NCBI GenBank assembly: GCA_023256215.1
Contig: JAGDXB010000070.1
Span: forward strand, 1 to 40,775
Source of the DNA: Vulcanisaeta sp.
Lineage (GTDB): Archaea; Thermoproteota; Thermoprotei; Thermoproteales; Thermocladiaceae
Length of the DNA stretch: 40,775 nucleotides
Direction of reading: 5' to 3'
Below, one piece after another: positions 9,164-17,438 of this stretch. Numbering within the stretch: the first letter of the stretch is position 1; every line of letters starts with the position of its first letter. Made by a program: the position numbers and the translations under genes. Under the pieces are notes generated by a model that was not told where the DNA came from, ran no database searches, and was given only the letters and a program-made list of their open reading frames with translations.

Positions 9164-10957
9164 TTATTTAGATGAACGCTTTATCTTTAGGATCTCCTTT
9201 AGGAGGGCTATTTCGTCTTCTGTTAGGTGGTCTTTGAACTGCGTCATTAGGGTTATTGCATGTTCTTCAGGTACGTCGACATATAATTCATCGCCCTCTT
9301 TTACTTGCCTACCAACCATTATGTTGCCCTCTATCGATATTGCGACTTCCATACCTTTCTTTGCCTCGGGTATGTTCTTGCCCTTATCCTGTATCTGCAT
9401 TATTGTGCCTATTCTCTTACCGTCACCTCTAATTAGCGGATAACCGGGCTTTATTAATCCCTCAAGAACGGCCACGCCAACTATGACCGGGTTGCTCCTC
9501 CTAAAGACGTAACCAGGTAATATCCTAATCTTCCCGGGTCTCACGTACTTCTCAAGCTCCATTTCCGTAAGCTTCATCCTCTGCTCCTTATACCACTGGG
9601 TGAACTCCTCAACGAGCCTATACAGTATTTCATTCCTAAATATCTTAACACCATACTGCATCGCTTCAACCTCAACATCATGAGGAACCTTCACGTTGAA
9701 CGCCAGGACAACACCGTACAGTGGGTCCTTCTTCCTAACTATGGATGCCTCCACCACATCCCTCCTACTCACATTACCAACATCAGCCTTCCTGACAGGT
9801 ATGCCCTGGCTCCTTAGGTATATGACCATGGCCTCGAGGGTACCCAAGGTATCGGCCTTAGCAATAACACCCTCCTTGTCAGTCTCTATCTTAACTTCTG
9901 AAACCTCCTCCTTAACCATCTTCATATAATCCTCTAACAGTGAATCCTGAGGGACAACAAGGACGGGTGCTCCAGGCATTACTTGGTCAAGACCATCGGC
10001 AATGATCTTAACACCGGCCGCTGCCTTGACCTCGTCCATGAACATATACTTATCTTCAGGATCCCTCATTTCATCTAAAGGCTTCGGAAGAACCAGCATC
10101 TTAACCTTGGTACTCACTGGTCCTTCAAGGCCAGCCGTAACTATTAAGTCGCCCTTCTTAATGATGCCATCGTATAAAACAACATCTGCTGTGGTTCCCC
10201 AACCCTTCTCTTCCCTGATCTCCATGACGACGCCCTTACCAGGGCCATAGGTTATCCTAAGCTTATCCTTACTAAATCTCTGACTAAGTCCAGCCAGTAC
10301 GACTAATAAGTCGGCCAAACCCTCACCTGTGACTGCGCTCGTTGGCACTATAGGAACTTGGGTATTGAAGTCCCTAACCCTATCATACCTATCAGCATCC
10401 ATACCCAACTTATTGAATTCCTCAATGACCCGGGCAATCGCCTCCTCAACCCTACCCTGGACATCCTCCCTCTGCCTATCGTAAGACTCTAGGAATGGAG
10501 CGTTCTCATGGGGCTCCCAGCCATATATCCTATCGAGCTTATTTAAAGCCACCACAAAGGGTATATTCCTAGATCTGATCAACGTGAGGCTCTCGTAGGT
10601 CTGCTCCTCAAAACCCCTGGTAATATCTATAACTAGAACGGCTAAATCAGCCACAGAACCACCCCTACGCCTAAGGTTCGAGAAGGCTGCGTGGCCTGGG
10701 GTATCAACCATGAGAAAGCCCTTTATCCAGACCCTACCCTTAAGCCTAAACTTAATTAGTAATGGTTCAGCGATCTTCTCAACGGCATTCCAGGGTATGA
10801 AGGACAAACCAATGTGCTGAGTAATCATGCCAGGTTCCCTATAGGCTACGAAGGTGCCCCTAATCTTGTCAAGTAGTAATGTCTTGCCCACGTCCACATG
10901 GCCGACTACTACGGTGATAGGAGGTCTATAATCCACAACGTCGCTGGTCTTGCTCAT
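9164..10957 (-). CDS. infB: translation initiation factor aIF5B (IF-2 family GTPase)
   Basis: aIF5B is the GTPase that promotes ribosomal subunit joining. G1 is GHVDVGKT (residues 19-26), G3 is DTPGH (85-89) and G4 is NKLD (139-142). These are followed by the beta-barrel domain II, the domain III region and domain IV with [19 protein letters not shown]. The length of 597 residues is normal for archaeal aIF5B, which lacks the long eukaryotic N-terminus. A TATA-like box at 10988-10998 fits a leader of about 10 nt before ATG 10957. It is followed by trpB2 on the same strand, which appears to have its own promoter. Confidence 0.96.
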   Translation of the reverse strand: MSKTSDVVDYRPPITVVVGHVDVGKTLLLDKIRGTFVAYREPGMITQHIGLSFIPWNAVEKIAEPLLIKFRLKGRVWIKGFLMVDTPGHAAFSNLRRRGGSVADLAVLVIDITRGFEEQTYESLTLIRSRNIPFVVALNKLDRIYGWEPHENAPFLESYDRQREDVQGRVEEAIARVIEEFNKLGMDADRYDRVRDFNTQVPIVPTSAVTGEGLADLLVVLAGLSQRFSKDKLRITYGPGKGVVMEIREEKGWGTTADVVLYDGIIKKGDLIVTAGLEGPVSTKVKMLVLPKPLDEMRDPEDKYMFMDEVKAAAGVKIIADGLDQVMPGAPVLVVPQDSLLEDYMKMVKEEVSEVKIETDKEGVIAKADTLGTLEAMVIYLRSQGIPVRKADVGNVSRRDVVEASIVRKKDPLYGVVLAFNVKVPHDVEVEAMQYGVKIFRNEILYRLVEEFTQWYKEQRMKLTEMELEKYVRPGKIRILPGYVFRRSNPVIVGVAVLEGLIKPGYPLIRGDGKRIGTIMQIQDKGKNIPEAKKGMEVAISIEGNIMVGRQVKEGDELYVDVPEEHAITLMTQFKDHLTEDEIALLKEILKIKRSSK

Positions 10958-10987
10958 TATTAATCAGAATGATACCATGCTACTTCA

Positions 10988-10998
10988 GCTTAAAAATC
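10988..10998 (-). promoter_or_regulatory. TATA-like box of aIF5B gene
   Basis: Minus-strand GATTTTTAAGC is centred 36 bp before ATG 10957 and predicts initiation near 10967. Confidence 0.45.
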
Positions 10999-11003
10999 AT
11001 TTT

Positions 11004-11519
11004 CTAAGATGAACCCTTATGCGCTAACTCCTTTATTAGTAAATTTATTAAAAATAGAATGAAAATAGAAATCGATGATGCAAGAACCAAAGTGAAATAA
11101 ATAATATTGGCATTTATAATCTCAATGTACATAATAATGAACCCTCTCAATAATGAGTATAGGATGTAGGTAAGGATTATTGATGTTACGAGCATTATTG
11201 AGGATAAGGCAAGCACACGCATATCAAATGAGCCATTTAGTGATAAGTAGATTATTATAGATGCCGTAATAAGTATCGCCAATACTAACGAATTAAAAAT
11301 GGTACCTTGTATTACCGATAATGCTAATACTGTGTATGCCTCATCGATAAAAAATAGGTACCGGGAAACACCGTGTCTAACCATCACTATAATGCATGAG
11401 CTCAGCAAGAGTATGATTCCTATAATTCCCATAGTCATGGGCTCCCTCTTAAATACGTATATATTTATTGCCAGTAATATCGTGGCGCTAATAATTAGCG
11501 ATAAAGAATTCTTCTTCAT
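11004..11519 (-). CDS. membrane protein of the MoxR/DUF58 cluster
   Basis: A 171-residue protein made almost wholly of hydrophobic segments (about five helices), with no recognisable domain. Its ATG overlaps the stop of the DUF58 gene by 4 bp, so it is the last cistron of the MoxR-DUF58 operon. By position it is likely the membrane partner of that module. Nothing in the sequence identifies an activity. Confidence 0.7.
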   Translation of the reverse strand: MKKNSLSLIISATILLAINIYVFKREPMTMGIIGIILLLSSCIIVMVRHGVSRYLFFIDEAYTVLALSVIQGTIFNSLVLAILITASIIIYLSLNGSFDMRVLALSSIMLVTSIILTYILYSLLRGFIIMYIEIINANIIYFTLVLASSISIFILFLINLLIKELAHKGSS

Positions 11520-12670
11520 ATACCCTCACCAACAACGATTACCTGAGCGCCGTTTAGATCAACATTTGACCTTATTAGGTTGCTTAAGGATTCCTTACTT
11601 AATATCAATAATGAGTCTTTACGCAGATACCTCGTAAGAACCTTAATCTCGTCATTCGACAACCCTTTACTAACATTAACTGGATATAACCAGGTCATTA
11701 AATCATCATTACTTAGCTTATTAACATAGTTTCCAATAAGCCTTTTAGCCCTTTCGAGAAGTTCTTCTCTGCCTTCCATTCCGATTACAAGCACTCTCAA
11801 CCTTAACTCTAGGTCTGCCAATGATGCGATTCGTGAAAGATTCATTACCTTGGTAATATCATTACCTATTAGGATGAGCAATGCTCCTATACTTCTAAGG
11901 CCTCGTAGATACATTAACGCCTCATCAATAGGTCTATACTTATTGGCGGGTTTTAACATGTGTGGCGTATACTCCATAATTATTAATTTCGGTAAATTAC
12001 CCATCTCAGACCTTACCGTACTTACCAGGTTGCCTACACGTGCACTCGTAATCCAATGAATACTGCTTACCGGCTCTGAAAAATCGTACTCCTTAAGAGT
12101 GACGAAGTCGCCAGATCTAGATTGGAATACCACGGCATTGCCTAAATCTCTGCTAAGACCTTTACCGATTATTAATTGAGCATTCTCTTTAGGCTCTATC
12201 ACTACGTCATGCCCTAACTTTATAAAAGTCGCATTCGTCACTATACCCATTGGGTCGACAATCTTAATTACAATACCTAATATCTTTGCAATGCCGAACC
12301 ACTTAATTTCAAGATCCAGATCCTTTTGCTTGCCATTAATTATGAGGTCTCTATCAATATTACTACACTGGAGATGGGGAGAGCATATCAGGGTTATCTT
12401 CGCAGGAATTTTGAGCGGCAATGATGACTTGGCCCTAATACGTAGAATTACGTGATCCTTCATCACCACTAATTCGTCATTTATATCCAACAAACTCAGG
12501 GATAGACTTGTTAAGAGGTCCCATGTTAATAGGTACGATGTAAAAACAAGAAATAGACTAATACCGACAAATGTGAGCAAGGCATTCTTCATGTATATCC
12601 CTAAGTACATTAATGAGGCTATTAGAACGTAAACAATCAAGGACCTATTGTATTTAATAGCGCTACTCAT
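11516..12670 (-). CDS. DUF58 domain protein
   Basis: Two hydrophobic segments at the N-terminus (about residues 10-50) are followed by a beta-rich region. The DUF58 core is LKEYDFSEPVSSIHWITSARVGNLV, matching the family pattern R-E-Y-x-x-x-D-x-x-R-x-I-x-W-x-x-S-A-R with several substitutions (GD and R are changed). DUF58 proteins are VWA-like partners of MoxR ATPases and are thought to help mature or assemble cell-surface or membrane complexes. The gene overlaps MoxR by 8 bp and the small membrane protein by 4 bp. Confidence 0.8.
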   Translation of the reverse strand: MSSAIKYNRSLIVYVLIASLMYLGIYMKNALLTFVGISLFLVFTSYLLTWDLLTSLSLSLLDINDELVVMKDHVILRIRAKSSLPLKIPAKITLICSPHLQCSNIDRDLIINGKQKDLDLEIKWFGIAKILGIVIKIVDPMGIVTNATFIKLGHDVVIEPKENAQLIIGKGLSRDLGNAVVFQSRSGDFVTLKEYDFSEPVSSIHWITSARVGNLVSTVRSEMGNLPKLIIMEYTPHMLKPANKYRPIDEALMYLRGLRSIGALLILIGNDITKVMNLSRIASLADLELRLRVLVIGMEGREELLERAKRLIGNYVNKLSNDDLMTWLYPVNVSKGLSNDEIKVLTRYLRKDSLLILSKESLSNLIRSNVDLNGAQVIVVGEGI

Positions 12671-13619
12671 TATTATAGCCCTTGCCCAATGCCTTGGCCA
12701 TTATCGGTGTTGGTACCTTTTCGAGAATCTCGCTTATTATCCTGAATGGATCATCACCTATTGTTATTATTCTGTGGTTTAGTACGTATGGTGTTAGTTG
12801 TTTTACGTCGTCTGGTATTACGTAGTCCCTACCGTTTATCAATGCCCAAGCCCTAACTAACTTACTAAGTACTTGGGCTGCCCTAGGACTGGCGCCTAGT
12901 TTAATATCATGAACATTCCTAGTAGCCCTTACTATATTAACGATGTATCTAATTATCGAGTCATCAACATAGACCTTCCTCATTAATAACTGCATATTGA
13001 TTATGTCCTCCTTACTTAATACGGTATTCACGGGAGTAACGTCGCCAAGGTCAATATCATTGGCAATCCGTAACTCAACATCCTCATTTGGATAGCCGAG
13101 CCTTATTCTTATCATGAATCTGTCTAGTTGTGCTTCTGGTAGTGGGTATGTTCCCTCCAGCTCTATTGGGTTTTGTGTTGCTATTACCATGAATGGCCTT
13201 GGTAGTTGGTAACTCCTACCACCAATGGTTACCTGACCCTCCTGCATAGCCTCGAGGAGTGCAGACTGAACCTTAGGAGGAGCCCTATTAATCTCATCAG
13301 CAAGGACCACATTGGCGAATATCGGGCCAAGCCTAACCTCAAAATCACCAACCCTAGGATTAAAAACAAGAGAACCAGTAATATCGCTAGGAAGAAGATC
13401 AGGCGTAAACTGAACACGACCAAAGGAAAGACCAAGAGTCCTAGCAAAAGCCTTAACAAGACTAGTCTTAGCCAAACCAGGAAAACCCTCAACCAAAACA
13501 TGACCATTAGCAAGGAACGTTGCAAACATGATCTTAACCTCATTTTCAACATTGACTAATACTTTTGAAATCTCCTTACTTATTAATTGAGCAATTGATT
13601 GCAATACTCTATAATCCAT
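12663..13619 (-). CDS. MoxR-type AAA+ ATPase
   Basis: A 318-residue MoxR ATPase: Walker A GFPGLAKTS (residues 45-53), Walker B NVVLADEIN (103-111), then NRAPPKVQSALLEAMQEGQVTI and the sensor segment FMVIATQNPIELEGTYPLPEAQLDRF. MoxR proteins act as chaperone-like ATPases with VWA/DUF58 partners; here DUF58 overlaps it by 8 bp. Codon use in the P-loop half (about 13320-13510) strongly favours T-ending codons and leaves long antisense frames; those frames are shadows. A 60-bp gap separates it from the transglutaminase-like gene, so it may be cotranscribed. Confidence 0.93.
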   Translation of the reverse strand: MDYRVLQSIAQLISKEISKVLVNVENEVKIMFATFLANGHVLVEGFPGLAKTSLVKAFARTLGLSFGRVQFTPDLLPSDITGSLVFNPRVGDFEVRLGPIFANVVLADEINRAPPKVQSALLEAMQEGQVTIGGRSYQLPRPFMVIATQNPIELEGTYPLPEAQLDRFMIRIRLGYPNEDVELRIANDIDLGDVTPVNTVLSKEDIINMQLLMRKVYVDDSIIRYIVNIVRATRNVHDIKLGASPRAAQVLSKLVRAWALINGRDYVIPDDVKQLTPYVLNHRIITIGDDPFRIISEILEKVPTPIMAKALGKGYNNE

Positions 13620-13679
13620 GTTTCAAAATGCAGTCTTGAATACGGCATTATTAACTTATCTCTCTAAGTGTTAGTAAAA

Positions 13680-15041
13680 TTATTCAATACTGTCTAATGA
13701 TCTCCTCCCCAAATAATAATATATATAGTACCCTATCAACCATGGCACCATCAACAGGAAGGATGCAAAAGCTACTAATAACAAGACATAGATTGGTATG
13801 TTAGAACCGTGAGATTGAATATTTATAGGCTCGAAGGCCACCCAACCAACATTGGTGAACGCTTCAACCCAAATGGTCGTATGACTTGATTGAAATATAT
13901 AATCCCCATTACCTGACTGCTCTCCAACAAAACCAATCGTAATCCTTGATGGGATGCCCAACATTCTTAGTACGTAGAGGGTCAATAAGGCATAATCCAC
14001 GGGACTGCCTAAACCATGGGTTAACGTATAGTTAACAGAATACGTATTTCTGGATATCTGAAAACGTCCATTATTCATGTAGTTTAGTAACTCATTTATT
14101 GCAGACATTCCTTCGGTATTGAAAGGCCCAAGATAATAAATTACCGAACTCCATGAAACCCCCACATCAATCGGCCCTAAATAGTCCCTTGCATATAGAG
14201 TTTCAATACCTGAATAATTCATACCTTGAGATATAGAGCAAACCGTTATCTCAAAAACAGCACTGATTATCGGCTGATAGCTTAGGAGTAAATCGCCTGG
14301 CTCAAGTACGCTGACCTTAGAGTTTGGGTAAACAGATACCAATGTTATATTCGAAACAATAAACGAAAGATCCTTACCATAATTTATCACGAATGGTTCA
14401 GGTATAGCCTCAATAGGCTGCGAGAAACTCTCATAAACCATGTAAGTACGACACTCATCACCAACGGCCATGCCTATCGTTATTGGCGGATAACCCGTAA
14501 TTACCGGCGTTAGACTCTGCGTATTCGTCAACGTATTCGTCGAGGAATTATAGCCATTAAATGAATAAAATCTAAGTACTACGGGTATTTCTGACTTCAC
14601 TGTAACCGTAAAATTGGCGTTAACGAGCCCTGAGGTTACAGGATATGCCGGTGTTTTTAACCCACCCGTCTCAATCACAGGTATAAAGAAACCCACAAAT
14701 CGGGTATTATTAAAATGACCCTCGTAGAAACCAACATAGCCAGTACCATTATTGAAGTCGAGAATACCCGGAAAAATACCCTGACCCCCTACAATAGCTG
14801 TTGTAAAACTGAAGGGAGCCGTTACATTAATGGTCTTAATCCCTGACTTAGGTACCACCATCACCGCGTACTTTATATCATTCTGTGCAGTTAGTAGGTA
14901 AATAATGAAACTATTGTTTGTGCTTGCTATTACTACGTAGGTTGAGTTTATCGGTACGCTATATGTCACTCCTGCGGAAGAACCTGAGGTTGATTTAATT
15001 GCAAGCATTATTCCCAGCAAAAGCATTATTAATGCATTCAT
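13680..15041 (-). CDS. transglutaminase-like membrane protein lacking the catalytic residues
   Basis: The likely start is ATG 15041 (MNALIMLLLGIMLAIKST), an export or anchor helix. The upstream frame to 15146 would overlap the divergent gene by 92 bp. A long beta-rich extracellular region is followed by a transglutaminase-like core (LTHGLGSPVDYALLTLYVLRMLGIPSRITIGFVG, then TTIWVEAF and GWVAFEPIN) and a C-terminal helix. In active members these segments carry Cys (G-x-C-x-D-x-A), His (H-A-W-V-E) and Asp (G-W-x-x-x-D-P). Here they read Pro (14001-14003), Thr and Glu, so the protein is probably not a transglutaminase or protease. The MoxR/DUF58/DUF4129 neighbourhood is usual for the family. Confidence 0.8.
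   Translation of the reverse strand: MNALIMLLLGIMLAIKSTSGSSAGVTYSVPINSTYVVIASTNNSFIIYLLTAQNDIKYAVMVVPKSGIKTINVTAPFSFTTAIVGGQGIFPGILDFNNGTGYVGFYEGHFNNTRFVGFFIPVIETGGLKTPAYPVTSGLVNANFTVTVKSEIPVVLRFYSFNGYNSSTNTLTNTQSLTPVITGYPPITIGMAVGDECRTYMVYESFSQPIEAIPEPFVINYGKDLSFIVSNITLVSVYPNSKVSVLEPGDLLLSYQPIISAVFEITVCSISQGMNYSGIETLYARDYLGPIDVGVSWSSVIYYLGPFNTEGMSAINELLNYMNNGRFQISRNTYSVNYTLTHGLGSPVDYALLTLYVLRMLGIPSRITIGFVGEQSGNGDYIFQSSHTTIWVEAFTNVGWVAFEPINIQSHGSNIPIYVLLLVAFASFLLMVPWLIGYYIYYYLGRRSLDSIE
15025..15033 (+). promoter_or_regulatory. TATA-like box of the DUF4129-like gene, inside the divergent gene
   Basis: ATTATTAAT is centred 26 bp before ATG 15055. It lies within the first codons of the minus-strand transglutaminase-like gene. 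Confidence 0.4.
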
Positions 15042-15054
15042 TACACAATAAATA

Positions 15055-15873
15055 ATGAACCTTAAAAAAATCTTTTTGCAAATTTTAATCTCCGTAATAA
15101 TAACAGCACTATTATTCATAGCAGTAATCACTGACGCGTCTTCCATGTATAATTACCAATACAGTGGCAATTACGAATTAATAATGTGGCCCATACTCAA
15201 CGTAACACTCCCATTAGGAAAAACAACTGTAAATTGCGTATTGATAATAGTATCACCAAACTCGGCATCAATAAACGAAGCCTTCACGGGCCTATTAATA
15301 CTACCCAATAATACCTCCTACGTCGTCACAGGATTCCTAGGAAGTTCCACAGTTTATATAGTCAGTATCGAAAAATTAACAACCCAGACATTAAATAACG
15401 CCAATAACCCCTACTCCGGCCTAATCGCTCAGCATATTACCAACAAAAGGACCCTAATTAATAGCACTATTAATACAAGTGGTTCATTAACCAGAACAAC
15501 GAACAATAATATCAATAAGGCAGGGACTATCGTTAATAATAACGTTAAAAATCCAGGATATTTACTACCAATAATCATAGTTACAACAATTCTCATAATC
15601 TCAACATCATTGTTATTCATCGTAGATTCTAGGAGACGTATAGAGTATCCTAAGTGCTTGGAGGATGGTCTTATAAAGATCATTAAGAAAGCCAAGATAA
15701 GACAACCTGGGCTGACCCATAGGGAACTGGGTAACTATCTTATTGATCGCGTTGGCAATAAGTACGTTATTGAGGAGGTAATTAGGATGTTCGAGGAAGG
15801 TGTTTATGGTGGTAAAGAGGTTGATTGCAAAAGATACCTATCATTAATTAGCGAGGTACTAAGGAAACTTTAG
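15055..15873 (+). CDS. membrane protein with C-terminal DUF4129-like domain
   Basis: The protein has an N-terminal hydrophobic segment (residues 5-28), an Asn/Thr-rich extracytoplasmic region of about 130 residues, a second membrane helix (YLLPIIIVTTILIISTSLLFIV) and a basic cytoplasmic tail. The tail segment IRQPGLTHRELGNYLIDRV and the following helices resemble DUF4129, a domain commonly encoded with MoxR, DUF58 and transglutaminase genes. Here it is divergent from them, with 13 bp between the two start codons. The family call is moderately secure; function is unknown. Confidence 0.7.
   Translation: MNLKKIFLQILISVIITALLFIAVITDASSMYNYQYSGNYELIMWPILNVTLPLGKTTVNCVLIIVSPNSASINEAFTGLLILPNNTSYVVTGFLGSSTVYIVSIEKLTTQTLNNANNPYSGLIAQHITNKRTLINSTINTSGSLTRTTNNNINKAGTIVNNNVKNPGYLLPIIIVTTILIISTSLLFIVDSRRRIEYPKCLEDGLIKIIKKAKIRQPGLTHRELGNYLIDRVGNKYVIEEVIRMFEEGVYGGKEVDCKRYLSLISEVLRKL
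15061..15072 (-). promoter_or_regulatory. TATA-like box of the transglutaminase-like gene, inside the divergent gene
   Basis: Minus-strand GATTTTTTTAAG is centred 25 bp before ATG 15041. It lies within codons 3-6 of the plus-strand DUF4129-like gene and supports the short start. Confidence 0.5.
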
Positions 15874-15933
15874 TGTTTATTATCGTCATCACCCACAGCC
15901 ATCACTTTGTTAATAATGACCTGCAACATAAAC

Positions 15934-15943
15934 TTTATAAATT
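15934..15943 (+). promoter_or_regulatory. TATA box deciding the L24e start
   Basis: TTTATAAATT predicts initiation near 15963, immediately before ATG 15965. The in-frame ATG at 15944 directly follows this box and cannot be in the transcript. Confidence 0.65.
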
Positions 15944-15964
15944 ATGGGTTGCCCTCACCATCGT

Positions 15965-16162
15965 ATGAGAATTTACACATGCGCATTCTGCGGGAGACCA
16001 ATACCGCCAGGTACTGGAATAATGTATGTTAAGGCTGATGGTACAGTACTTAGGTTTTGCAGTAGGAAGTGCTTTGTTAGTGCTATCAAGTACAATAGGG
16101 ATCCGAGGAAGCTAACGTGGGTCAGAAAGGTTAAGAAAGTAAAATCAAAGGCCCAGAAGTAA
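15965..16162 (+). CDS. rpl24e: 50S ribosomal protein L24e
   Basis: A 65-residue zinc-ribbon ribosomal protein: [20 protein letters not shown], then LRFCSRKCF and NRDPRKLTW. The four zinc cysteines come as two C-x2/3-C pairs. The start is ATG 15965 (MRIYTC): it matches the family N-terminus and the TATA box at 15934-15943 gives a leaderless mRNA there. A longer frame from 15944 would begin directly after that box. The basic tail is usual. Confidence 0.95.
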   Translation: MRIYTCAFCGRPIPPGTGIMYVKADGTVLRFCSRKCFVSAIKYNRDPRKLTWVRKVKKVKSKAQK

Positions 16163-16169
16163 ACCAATA

Positions 16170-16179
16170 AGTTAAAAGG
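16170..16179 (+). promoter_or_regulatory. TATA-like box of the Nudix gene
   Basis: AGTTAAAAGG is centred 26 bp before ATG 16201, in the gap after L24e. It supports ATG 16201 over TTG 16198. Confidence 0.45.
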
Positions 16180-16200
16180 AGGTACTTAATACGGTCGTTG

Positions 16201-16725
16201 ATGACCATCATTTATAAAGGACGTAGGGTAACACTTGAGGTCTATAGAACCGTGCTTCCCAATAATCATGTGATGAACGTAGAGAGGGTAATCTTTCCAA
16301 AAGCTGTCGCAGTATTACCTATCTACGGAGGTGATAGGGTAGTCCTTATACGCCAATTTAGGCCTGTAATCAATGATTATATATTCGAGATACCCGCAGG
16401 TGTTGTGGAGGAGAAGGAGAGTGAGGATGAGGCGTTAATTAGGGAATTACGGGAAGAGATAGGGGCTGAGGTCATTAATTATGGGAAGTTATTTGAGGGC
16501 TTTACAAGTCCTGGCTATTCAACGGAATACCTGGTCATTTATTATGCTAATGTGAGGAGCTTAGGAGAGGCCAGGCCTGAAGAGCACGAGGTTATTGAGA
16601 GGGTTATTGTGGGGCTTAGTGAGGCTATGGATATGGTGAGGAGGGGTGAGATTAAGGATTTGAAAACAGCCCTTGCGCTAACCCTTTATGCATTAAAAGG
16701 GAGTTCAGTAACCACTACATGGTGA
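16201..16725 (+). CDS. Nudix hydrolase, ADP-ribose pyrophosphatase type
   Basis: The Nudix box is complete: GVVEEKESEDEALIRELREEIG fits G-x5-E-x7-R-E-U-x-E-E-x-G-U. The upstream VLIRQFRPVINDYIFEIPAG and downstream FTSPGYSTEYLVIYYA are typical of ADP-ribose pyrophosphatases, which hydrolyse ADP-ribose to AMP and ribose 5-phosphate using Mg2+. The substrate is inferred from family. The length of about 174 residues is normal. Three bases separate its stop from the endonuclease III start, so the two are likely cotranscribed. Confidence 0.9.
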   Translation: MTIIYKGRRVTLEVYRTVLPNNHVMNVERVIFPKAVAVLPIYGGDRVVLIRQFRPVINDYIFEIPAGVVEEKESEDEALIRELREEIGAEVINYGKLFEGFTSPGYSTEYLVIYYANVRSLGEARPEEHEVIERVIVGLSEAMDMVRRGEIKDLKTALALTLYALKGSSVTTTW

Positions 16726-16728
16726 TTT

Positions 16729-17421
16729 ATGGAGTTAAATGAGGAATTGGTGCTTAAGGTTCTTAGTAATGTTAGGATTGAGCCGAGGAATTTTGCGGCA
16801 CTTTATGTTTTTAGGAGCAGCAATGACATATTTAGGGCTTTGGTTGTCACAATACTTACGCAAAACACCAACGATAAAAACGCACTTAGAGCTTATGAGA
16901 ACCTGGTCAGGGTTGCTGGAGATATAACTCCGCAGAGGCTATTGGAGATTGGTGAGGATGCCGTGGCCAATGCCATCAAGGTGGCCGGTATGCATAGGGT
17001 TAGGGCTAGGAAAATACTTGAACTATCCAGGGTGGTTCTTGAGAGGTTTAAGGGCGATCTCACGATAATAAGGAGCCTACCTGTTAATGAGGCCCGTAAA
17101 TTACTACTCGAGTTGCCTGGTGTCGGTGATAAAACAGCGGATGTTATTCTTGTTAATCTTGGTAAGCTTGCATTTCCTGTTGATACTCATATAACTAGGA
17201 TATCGATGAGGTTAGGTATTGTTAAGTCTAGGAATTATGGTGAAATACAGAGGGCTTGGGTGAAGATACTAACGCCAGATCCAGGTAGGTATCTCGAGGT
17301 CCACCTGAAGCTTATTCAATTCGGTAGGGATGTATGTAGGGCTAGGAATCCTAGATGTGGGGTGTGCGGGTTTAGGGAGGTGTGTCAGTATTATAATAAT
17401 GTATTAAGGAGTGAGAAATAA
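16729..17421 (+). CDS. nth: endonuclease III / HhH-GPD DNA glycosylase with Fe-S cluster
   Basis: A 230-residue base-excision repair glycosylase. It has TILTQNTNDKNA in the N-terminal helices, the helix-hairpin-helix LPGVGDKTADVIL with catalytic Lys135, and the conserved Asp152 in FPVDTHITR. The 4Fe-4S cluster ligands are C203, C210, C213 and C219, with the classic C-x6-C-x2-C-x5-C spacing. The T-Q-N-T motif in place of the bacterial S-A-Q-T is typical of archaeal relatives, so it may act on oxidised pyrimidines or on mismatches. It follows the Nudix gene by 3 bp. Confidence 0.93.
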   Translation: MELNEELVLKVLSNVRIEPRNFAALYVFRSSNDIFRALVVTILTQNTNDKNALRAYENLVRVAGDITPQRLLEIGEDAVANAIKVAGMHRVRARKILELSRVVLERFKGDLTIIRSLPVNEARKLLLELPGVGDKTADVILVNLGKLAFPVDTHITRISMRLGIVKSRNYGEIQRAWVKILTPDPGRYLEVHLKLIQFGRDVCRARNPRCGVCGFREVCQYYNNVLRSEK

Positions 17422-17438
17422 AAATAGGTAGTAATTGA

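Noticed and set aside
13206-13559. Long open frames on both strands inside the MoxR gene, one Leu-rich and membrane-like
   Set aside because: They arise from repetitive codon use in the real MoxR frame and have no start signal of their own.
15042-15146. N-terminal extension of the transglutaminase-like frame upstream of ATG 15041
   Set aside because: It would overlap the divergent gene by 92 bp, and the TATA-like box at 15061-15072 supports the shorter start with a good membrane anchor.
15874-15943. Minus-strand GGGTGATGA before the L24e gene, like a C box
   Set aside because: No CTGA lies at the right distance on the minus strand, and the region is the L24e promoter.
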